Positions 1-5,366 of a stretch of 10,572 nt of DNA are shown piece by piece. The DNA lies in assembly GCA_934167735.1 (NCBI GenBank), contig CAKPLV010000019.1:1-10572 (forward strand), read 5' to 3'. The notes beneath the pieces are model-generated. The model was given only the letters and a program-made list of their open reading frames with translations. It had not been told where the DNA came from and searched no databases. This DNA comes from an uncultured Clostridia bacterium. GTDB taxonomy: Bacteria > Bacillota > Clostridia > TANB77 > CAG-508. Positions within the stretch are counted from its first letter, which is position 1; every line of letters starts with the position of its first letter. Made by a program: the position numbers and the translations under genes.

Positions 1-597
1 GATGTTCCATTAAATGAATTTGGAAAAATAGATGTTGGAACAGCAGTAGGAAATGAAGGTTTTATTAATTTAATAAAAGATATTGGACTAAAAGAACCTT
101 ATATAGGAATAAGTCCATTGACATCAGGAGAAATTGCAGATGACTTTGCAAATTATTTTCAAATATCAGAGCAAAAACAAACTGCAGTTGCATTAGGAGT
201 TTTAGTTGATAAAAATGGTGTAAGATCAAGTGGAGGATATATAATCACTCCAATGCCAGATGCAACAGATGAAGAGATTTCAATTGTTGAGAAATCAATA
301 TTTGAGGCAGGAGCAATGTCAAAAATGCTTGATAATAATTTAACACTTAAAGAAATTGCTCAAAAAATTACAGGAGATAAAAATGTAAGAGTTATTGATG
401 ACTCAATAGAACCTGTATATGAGTGTGGATGTAATAAAGATAAATTTAAAGATGGTTTAGCTACACTTGGTAAAAAACAATTATCAACAATAATTGAAGA
501 AGATCATCATGCACAAATAAAATGTCAATTTTGTAATAAAATATATGAATTTGATGAAAACGAATTAAAAGAAGTATTAGAAAGGATAAGTGAATAA
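1..597 (+). CDS. hslO: Hsp33 redox-regulated chaperone, 3' part (5' end outside window)
   Basis: Hsp33 is a cytosolic holdase that is activated when its C-terminal zinc centre is oxidised, and it then protects unfolding proteins during oxidative stress. The frame is open from base 1, so the start lies upstream; 198 residues are visible of a family usually near 290. The visible part covers the end of the N-terminal substrate-binding domain, with the family-typical segment GGYIITPMPDA, followed by the helical linker and the redox switch. The switch is CxC-x30-CxxC, at visible residues 142/144 (CGC) and 175/178 (CQFC), and all four zinc-binding cysteines are present. The stop at 595-597 lies one base before the ppaC ATG, so the two are probably co-transcribed. 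The TTG at 118 is an internal codon and not a start. Family assignment is firm. Confidence 0.95.
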   Translation, partial: DVPLNEFGKIDVGTAVGNEGFINLIKDIGLKEPYIGISPLTSGEIADDFANYFQISEQKQTAVALGVLVDKNGVRSSGGYIITPMPDATDEEISIVEKSIFEAGAMSKMLDNNLTLKEIAQKITGDKNVRVIDDSIEPVYECGCNKDKFKDGLATLGKKQLSTIIEEDHHAQIKCQFCNKIYEFDENELKEVLERISE

Positions 598-598
598 A

Positions 599-1516
599 AT
601 GGAAAAAACAATAGTATTTGGACATAGAAACCCTGACACAGATACAATCTGTTCAAGTATAGTTATGGCAAATTTACAAACAAAATTAAGAGGAGAAGAA
701 GTAATACCTTGCAGATTAGGTGAATTAAATGATGAAACAAAATATGCATTAAAATATTTTAATGCTGAAACACCAAAATTAATAGAAAAAGTTGAAGAAA
801 ATCAAAAAGTAATATTAGTAGATCACAATGAATTTACACAAACAGTTGAAGGAATAGAAAATGCAAAAATAGAAATGGTTGTAGATCATCATAGAATTAA
901 TAATTTCAAAACAGCAGAACCATTATATTATTATGCACAACCAGTTGGATGTACATCAACAATATTATATGAATTATACAAATCAGAAAATGTTGAAATT
1001 GATGCTCAAATGGCTGGATTAATGTTAAGTGCAATAATTTCAGATACACTATTATTAAAATCACCAACAACTACTGATAAAGACATAAAAGCTTTAAAAG
1101 AATTAGCAAAAATAGCAAATGTAGATGTAAAACAATATGGTGTAGATATGTTAAAAGCAGGAACAGATTTAGACAAATATACAGAAGATGAATTAATAAG
1201 ATTAGATGCTAAAAAAGTTGAAAAAGAAGATTTTAAATACATTGTAGCTCAAGTAAATACAGTAAGCATAGATGATGTATTAAAAAGACAACACAAAATT
1301 GAACAAGAAATGAATAAATCTATAATAGCTAATGGATTAAGTTTATTCATATTTGTAATAACAGATATTTTAAACAGTAATTCAAAATCAATTGTTTTAG
1401 GAGAAAGATCAGATATAATTGCAAAATCATATGAAATAAATAATAATGTTGCAGATATGCCTGGTGTGGTATCTAGAAAGAAACAAATATTACCATTAAT
1501 CGAAAAAAATATGTAG
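599..1516 (+). CDS. ppaC: Manganese-dependent inorganic pyrophosphatase (family II, DHH)
   Basis: This enzyme hydrolyses pyrophosphate to two phosphates in the cytosol, pulling biosynthetic reactions forward. The 305-residue product matches the usual CBS-less family II length of about 310. The metal ligands known for this family are at the expected places: H9, D13 and D15 in GHRNPDTDT, D75 in VDHNE, H97/H98 in VDHHR, and D149 in SAIISDT. The C-terminal DHHA2 substrate-binding motif SRKKQ is at residues 292-296. I chose ATG 599 because it aligns with the family N-terminus (MEKTIVFGHRNPD). A GTG at 590 would add three residues and sits only 3 bases after the AAAGGA ribosome site (581-586), whereas ATG 599 is 12 bases away. 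The gene follows hslO by one base and its ribosome site lies inside the hslO end, suggesting translational coupling. A terminator follows. Confidence 0.97.
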   Translation: MEKTIVFGHRNPDTDTICSSIVMANLQTKLRGEEVIPCRLGELNDETKYALKYFNAETPKLIEKVEENQKVILVDHNEFTQTVEGIENAKIEMVVDHHRINNFKTAEPLYYYAQPVGCTSTILYELYKSENVEIDAQMAGLMLSAIISDTLLLKSPTTTDKDIKALKELAKIANVDVKQYGVDMLKAGTDLDKYTEDELIRLDAKKVEKEDFKYIVAQVNTVSIDDVLKRQHKIEQEMNKSIIANGLSLFIFVITDILNSNSKSIVLGERSDIIAKSYEINNNVADMPGVVSRKKQILPLIEKNM

Positions 1517-1523
1517 AAAAAAA

Positions 1524-1566
1524 GAAACATATATATTAAGAATATCTTAATATGTGTGTTTTTTTT
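1524..1566 (+). terminator. Rho-independent terminator after ppaC
   Basis: A long hairpin has its core left arm at 1527-1540 and right arm at 1546-1559 with a five-base loop (AATAT). It is a 14-pair stem containing two G-T pairs and can be extended outward with A-T pairs to about 1524/1562. A run of eight T follows at 1559-1566. It begins eight bases after the ppaC stop codon and closes the hslO-ppaC unit. Confidence 0.9.
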
Positions 1567-1593
1567 GATTTAAATTCTTGGATGTGATATAAT
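1565..1593 (+). promoter_or_regulatory. Upstream promoter (P1) of the glycosyltransferase unit
   Basis: TTGATT (1565-1570), a 17-base spacer, then TATAAT (1588-1593) with an extended TG two bases upstream (TGATATAAT). This fits a housekeeping sigma-A promoter. Its -35 overlaps the last two T of the preceding terminator. A second, better promoter lies exactly 60 bases downstream, so P1 may be secondary. Confidence 0.55.
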
Positions 1594-1624
1594 AAAAAAA
1601 TGAGATTTCGATAATAGGCAAATT

Positions 1625-1653
1625 TTGACAATAAACTGGAAATATGGTATAAT
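1625..1653 (+). promoter_or_regulatory. Main promoter (P2) of the glycosyltransferase unit
   Basis: Consensus TTGACA (1625-1630), an ideal 17-base spacer and consensus TATAAT (1648-1653), preceded by the extended -10 dinucleotide TG (TGGTATAAT). The start of transcription is expected near 1660, giving a short leader of about 23 bases before the ATG at 1683. All elements match sigma-A consensus, so strong constitutive transcription is expected. Confidence 0.88.
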
Positions 1654-1670
1654 AGATAAGATTGATGTAT

Positions 1671-1675
1671 GGAGG
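1671..1675 (+). promoter_or_regulatory. Ribosome binding site GGAGG deciding the start at 1683
   Basis: GGAGG ends seven bases before ATG 1683. The longer reading from TTG 1662 would place this site inside the coding sequence and start almost at the predicted transcript end, so 1683 is preferred. Confidence 0.85.
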
Positions 1676-1682
1676 AATAGAG

Positions 1683-2561
1683 ATGGATAAAAAGATTAGA
1701 TTTACAGTTGCAATCAGTGCTTACAATATAGAGAATTATATAAAAAGGGCTATTGACAGTGTGAAAAATCAAACATTCAAGAATTACGAATTATTAATAA
1801 TAGATGACTGTTCAACAGATAATACAGTTAAAATTGCAAAAGAAACAATGGGAGAAGATTTTAAAATCTTATCAACAGAAAAAAATTCAGGAACTGCAGC
1901 AGCTTCAAGAAATATAGCAATAAATAATGCAAAAGGAGAATATTTATTATTCTTAGATGGAGATGATGCAATTTTTGATGAAAATACATTAGAGAACATT
2001 GATAAATTAATAGGAGAAAATACTTTTGATATAATTTATTTAGGATATGAAAGTATGGGAAAAGATGAAAACTATTATAGATTATCAAACCAACAAAATT
2101 CAACAAGAAAAGCAAGATTAATGTGTGATGAAAGCTTTTCAGTATCAAGTAAATGTTGGAACATAAAATTCTTAAGAGATAATAACTTATTATTTAAAGA
2201 AGGAATGTATTATGAAGATGAATTATTTTCAATAAAAACAAATATAATTGCAAAAAATACAACATTTGGTGAATTTCCTATCTTTAGATATTACAGAAAT
2301 AGAGCAGGAAGTGTAATGACAAAACCAACAATAAAAAAATGTTCAGACTGGTATAGAATGTTGGCAGAAGTTATTGAATTATATGGAATTACACCAAATG
2401 AAGATAAAAAATATTTTCTAAGTTTCTTAAAAAATGAAAATGACAGTATACCACTTAGAATAAAGGTAGTACTTGAAGCACTTGAGGAACATGAAAATAC
2501 AAAAGTATTGCCAAAGAGAAGATATCATTACGAGGATTTTTTTGAAAATGAAGAGATGTAG
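1683..2561 (+). CDS. Family 2 glycosyltransferase (GT-A fold)
   Basis: This probably transfers a sugar from a nucleotide-sugar donor to a surface-glycan, teichoic-acid or other acceptor on the cytosolic side; donor and acceptor cannot be read from sequence. The product has 292 residues from ATG 1683. The N-terminal GT2 core shows AISAYNIENYIKRAIDSV (residues 10-27), the nucleotide-binding IIDDCSTDNT (39-48) and the metal-binding DGDD (92-95). A candidate catalytic base lies in YYEDELF (E178/D179). No membrane segment or signal peptide is visible, so it is soluble or peripheral. It begins a two-gene unit behind strong promoters. Its last 14 bases overlap the next gene, implying coupled translation. 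The second half of the next gene encodes a clear paralogue, with shared segments such as NQTFKNYE and the YLG(Y/F) region. Family is sure; the specific role is unknown. Confidence 0.92.
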   Translation: MDKKIRFTVAISAYNIENYIKRAIDSVKNQTFKNYELLIIDDCSTDNTVKIAKETMGEDFKILSTEKNSGTAAASRNIAINNAKGEYLLFLDGDDAIFDENTLENIDKLIGENTFDIIYLGYESMGKDENYYRLSNQQNSTRKARLMCDESFSVSSKCWNIKFLRDNNLLFKEGMYYEDELFSIKTNIIAKNTTFGEFPIFRYYRNRAGSVMTKPTIKKCSDWYRMLAEVIELYGITPNEDKKYFLSFLKNENDSIPLRIKVVLEALEEHENTKVLPKRRYHYEDFFENEEM

Positions 2562-3975
2562 AATATTTTTAATTAGACATACACAAACAACAGGAAATGT
2601 TGAAAAAAGATTAACAGGAAGAAAACAATATAAGATAACAAAAACAGGAAAGAAATATATTAAATTATTAACCAATAGCCTTAAAAATGTTAAATTTGAT
2701 AAAGCATATTCAAGTACATCATTTAGGGCAGAAAAAACAATACAACCATTAGCGAAAATAAATAAAATTCCAATTCACAGAGATCAAAGATTATGCGAAA
2801 TGTATTTTGGAATTTATGATGGTTGGAAGTGGGAAAAAGTAAATAAAATAAATCCACAAATAAAAGAAACACAAAACAAACTAAATATAATAACAGGTAT
2901 CCCAAAACAAGAATCAATGGCAGCTGTTTCAGAAAGAATGTATAAATGTATAAAAGAAATTGCTGAAAACAATTTAGGCAAAACGGTACTAATAGGTTCT
3001 CATGGAGTTGCAATAGAAGAATTTTTGAGGAAAATTAATAATGTTACATATTTAGATGAAAGAGAAAAATATTCACAATTAAATACGGCCGTTAATGAAA
3101 TATATTATGAAAATGGAGAATTTGAAATTACTCGAATTGCAGATATAAGTCATTTAAAAGAAGGAGAAGAAAAAGTGAAATTTAGTATTATAATACCAGC
3201 ATATAATGCAGAAAAAACAATAAATAGAGCAATAGATAGTGTACACAATCAAACATTTAAAAACTATGAAATAATTATAGTAGATGATGATTCAAGTGAC
3301 AAAACAAGTAAAATAATTAAAAGAAATGCAAAAGTTCATATCATAAAAAATGATGAACAATTAAAAGCTGGTGGAAGTAGAAATGTCGGAATAAAACGAG
3401 CAAAAGGTGAATATATCTTATTCCTAGATGCAGATGATTACCTTGCAGATAACAATGTATTAAGAAGAATAGATGAAAATATTGGAGAAAACCAATATGA
3501 TATGTTATATTTAGGGTTTCAAAAAAATGTTGATGGAGAATTAAAAGAAAAATATATGCCAACAGAAGATCAAGTTGATAAACAAACAAGATTAAACAAA
3601 TGGGAATATCCAAATGTATGGGATGTATGTTGGAATAGAGAATTTATATTGAAACACGATTTAGAATTTGTTGAGAAAAAATATATAGCAGAAGATGCTT
3701 TATTTTACTATCAAAGTCTAATGAAAGTACATATTACAAAAGTTACAGATGTATTATCACATATATATGTAATAGACTCAAAAAGTAAAAGTGCAACAAC
3801 AGAAATCACATTTGAAAAAATGAATGATTTCTATTATATGATTTCAGAAGCATATAAATTTGCAGATACATTAACAGAAGAATATAAAATACATTTCTTA
3901 GACGTTATAAGAAAACAAATAGATTATGCAAATAAATTATCACTAAAATTAGAGGAACAATATAAAAAAATTTGA
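2548..3975 (+). CDS. Fusion protein: histidine-acid phosphatase domain plus family 2 glycosyltransferase domain
   Basis: The product has 475 residues. Residues 1-205 form a phosphoglycerate-mutase-like histidine phosphatase. R10-H11 (LIRHTQTTGN, H11 the phosphate-accepting nucleophile), R60 (YSSTSFRAEKT), E84 (LCEMYFGIYDG, acid/base) and H152 (GSHGVAIEEFL) are all present, so it should be active on some phosphomonoester. Residues 210-475 form a complete GT2 domain: FSIIIPAYNAEKTINRAIDS, IVDDDSSDKT, DADD (294-297) and AED (E382/D383). There is almost no linker. ATG 2548 is chosen because it aligns with the phosphatase N-terminus and follows GAGGA (2532-2536) by 11 bases; upstream starts from 2473 would extend inside the previous gene. 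It overlaps the upstream glycosyltransferase by 14 bases. A GTG at codon 210 with its own ribosome site may start the GT2 part separately. Substrates are unknown; a sugar-phosphate intermediate handled by both halves is a guess. Confidence 0.9.
   Translation: MKRCRIFLIRHTQTTGNVEKRLTGRKQYKITKTGKKYIKLLTNSLKNVKFDKAYSSTSFRAEKTIQPLAKINKIPIHRDQRLCEMYFGIYDGWKWEKVNKINPQIKETQNKLNIITGIPKQESMAAVSERMYKCIKEIAENNLGKTVLIGSHGVAIEEFLRKINNVTYLDEREKYSQLNTAVNEIYYENGEFEITRIADISHLKEGEEKVKFSIIIPAYNAEKTINRAIDSVHNQTFKNYEIIIVDDDSSDKTSKIIKRNAKVHIIKNDEQLKAGGSRNVGIKRAKGEYILFLDADDYLADNNVLRRIDENIGENQYDMLYLGFQKNVDGELKEKYMPTEDQVDKQTRLNKWEYPNVWDVCWNREFILKHDLEFVEKKYIAEDALFYYQSLMKVHITKVTDVLSHIYVIDSKSKSATTEITFEKMNDFYYMISEAYKFADTLTEEYKIHFLDVIRKQIDYANKLSLKLEEQYKKI
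3161..3177 (+). promoter_or_regulatory. Internal ribosome binding site and in-frame GTG start at the domain junction
   Basis: AAGGAGA (3161-3167) is followed, eight bases after AAGGAG, by an in-frame GTG (3175-3177), codon 210 of the fusion gene. Initiation there would yield a 266-residue stand-alone glycosyltransferase beginning MKFSIIIPAYN, a normal start for this family. The same bases read through as KEGEEKV in the fusion. Whether initiation happens is inferred. Confidence 0.5.
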
Positions 3976-4000
3976 CAATTATAAAAATAAAGTATATACT
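3972..4000 (+). promoter_or_regulatory. Promoter of the NlpC/P60-comEC unit
   Basis: TTGACA (3972-3977), a 17-base spacer and TATACT (3995-4000) make a near-consensus sigma-A promoter. The -35 hexamer contains the TGA stop (3973-3975) of the preceding fusion gene. Transcription should begin near 4007, about 30 bases before ATG 4038. No terminator separates the two units, so read-through from upstream is possible. Confidence 0.82.
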
Positions 4001-4037
4001 AATAGATGTTTAAGAATAAAATTAAATGAGGTAAAAA

Positions 4038-5363
4038 ATGAAAAAAATAAAATACTTAGCAATAACTATACTAATGATAACAGCTGTAACACTATTAATA
4101 CTAAGTACAAAATCAAAAGCAACAACAGGAAAAATAAGTTCAGAAACAGCAAGAGTAAGAAAAGAAGCAAGCACAGATTCAACAGTTTTAACATTACTAG
4201 ATAAAGGAAAAGAAATAGAAATATTAAAAGAAGAAAATGGATGGTATAAAGTTGAATTTACTGAAGATGGTAAAAAAATGGTAGGATATGTTAGTAAAAC
4301 ACTTGTAAGTGCTTCAGATATCCAACAACCAGAAGAAACAGAAACACCTACGGAAGAACCAAGCACAGAAGTTTCTACAACAAACATAGAAGTAAATCAA
4401 GAATATGAAATTCAAAATGAAGTTAAAATAAAACTATTACCATTAATAAACTCAATGGAAAAAGCAGCATTAAATAATACAAAAATAAAGGTTTGTGAAA
4501 TAATCAACGATTGGTGCAAAATAGACAACGGAGAAGAAGTTGGATGGATTAGAACAAACATATTAAGAAAAGCATTAACAACAGGAGAAGAAACAACTAC
4601 AGTTGAAAATCCTACAGTTGAAACACCAAAAGAAGAAAAAACAAGCGAACCAGTAGAAAACAAAAAAGAAGAAAAAACAACAGTTATAAAAACAGGATAT
4701 GTTTCTACTGAAAGTTTAAAAGTTAGAAAAGAAGCTAACACAAAAAGTGAAGTAATAGATAGTTTAACAAAAAATGCACAGGTATCAATAATAGAAGAAT
4801 TAACAGGATGGTATAAAATAAAAATAGGAAAAGAAATTGGATATGTATCATCACAATATATATCAGATAAAAAAGTAGAAACAACAACATCAAGAGGTTC
4901 AACAACAAGATCAGAAGAAGTTTCTCAAATGCCAGAAGAAACTGTTGAAGAAGAGGAAGAACCAGTAACAAGTTCAGCACCTGTTTCAGGAGAAGGAGAA
5001 AGTGTTGTAGAATTTGCAAAACAATACTTAGGATACAAATATGTTGCAGGAGGAGCTTCACCATCAAAAGGATTTGACTGTTCAGGATTTACATCATATG
5101 TATACAAAAACTTTGGAGTATCATTAAATAGATCATCGAGAGATCAAGTAAAAAATGGTGTAGCAGTTTCTAGAAGTGAACTAGAACCTGGAGATTTAGT
5201 ATTATTCAAAGGTAAAACAGGAAGTGCAATAGGTCATGTTGGTATATATATTGGTGGAGGTAAATTTATACATGCATCAACACCATCAACAGGAGTAATC
5301 ATTTCTGGTTTATCAGAATCATATTATAATACAAGATATGTAAGTGCAAGGAGAGTAATCTAA
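4038..5363 (+). CDS. Secreted SH3-domain NlpC/P60 peptidoglycan endopeptidase
   Basis: A secreted cell-wall hydrolase expected to cut stem peptides of peptidoglycan (D-glutamyl to diamino-acid bond in this family). The 441-residue protein has a signal peptide (KK at 2-3, hydrophobic 6-22, likely cleavage after SKA at 28). Three bacterial SH3-like wall-binding domains follow at about 31-92, 119-178 and 218-277, separated by Glu/Thr/Pro-rich linkers, then a C-terminal NlpC/P60 domain at 319-441. The catalytic set is visible: C348 in FDCSGFTSY, H400 in GHVGIYIG and H412 in FIHAS. The middle SH3 unit is divergent, lacks the VRKEA signature of the other two and holds two cysteines (C153, C160). 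The start follows TGAGGT (4027-4032) by about six bases and has its own promoter. The stop directly touches the comEC start codon, so the two are in one operon. Confidence 0.95.
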   Translation: MKKIKYLAITILMITAVTLLILSTKSKATTGKISSETARVRKEASTDSTVLTLLDKGKEIEILKEENGWYKVEFTEDGKKMVGYVSKTLVSASDIQQPEETETPTEEPSTEVSTTNIEVNQEYEIQNEVKIKLLPLINSMEKAALNNTKIKVCEIINDWCKIDNGEEVGWIRTNILRKALTTGEETTTVENPTVETPKEEKTSEPVENKKEEKTTVIKTGYVSTESLKVRKEANTKSEVIDSLTKNAQVSIIEELTGWYKIKIGKEIGYVSSQYISDKKVETTTSRGSTTRSEEVSQMPEETVEEEEEPVTSSAPVSGEGESVVEFAKQYLGYKYVAGGASPSKGFDCSGFTSYVYKNFGVSLNRSSRDQVKNGVAVSRSELEPGDLVLFKGKTGSAIGHVGIYIGGGKFIHASTPSTGVIISGLSESYYNTRYVSARRVI

Positions 5364-5366
5364 TTG
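5348..5366 (+). promoter_or_regulatory. Ribosome binding site and TTG start of comEC
   Basis: AAGGAGAG (5348-5355) lies in the last codons of the NlpC/P60 gene. The stop TAA (5361-5363) is followed at once by TTG (5364-5366). AAGGAG is ten bases from the TTG. The resulting N-terminus (NRPVIVISIGYIIG) matches the usual first membrane helix of ComEC, supporting this rare start codon. Confidence 0.8.

Noticed and set aside
590..598. GTG start nine bases upstream of the ppaC ATG
   Set aside because: Too close to the ribosome site (3 bases), adds residues not seen in the family; ATG 599 gives the exact family numbering of the metal ligands (H9, D13, D15, D75, H97, D149).
1662..1682. TTG start upstream of the first glycosyltransferase ATG
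   Set aside because: It lies before GGAGG (1671-1675) and only a couple of bases after the expected transcription start; ATG 1683 has ideal spacing.
1565..1684. 60-base direct repeat suggested by the equally spaced promoters
   Set aside because: Outside the -35 and -10 hexamers the two 60-base blocks do not align well, so the spacing is probably chance and not a duplication.
2473..2547. Longer N-terminus for the phosphatase-glycosyltransferase fusion
   Set aside because: The extra 25 residues overlap the previous gene and precede a normal phosphatase N-terminus (MKRCRIFLIRHTQ).
4022..5107. Several open frames on the minus strand opposite the NlpC/P60 gene
   Set aside because: They are shadows of a strongly supported plus-strand gene with A-rich repetitive linkers; the translated products are low-complexity Ser/Val/Leu-rich with no domain.
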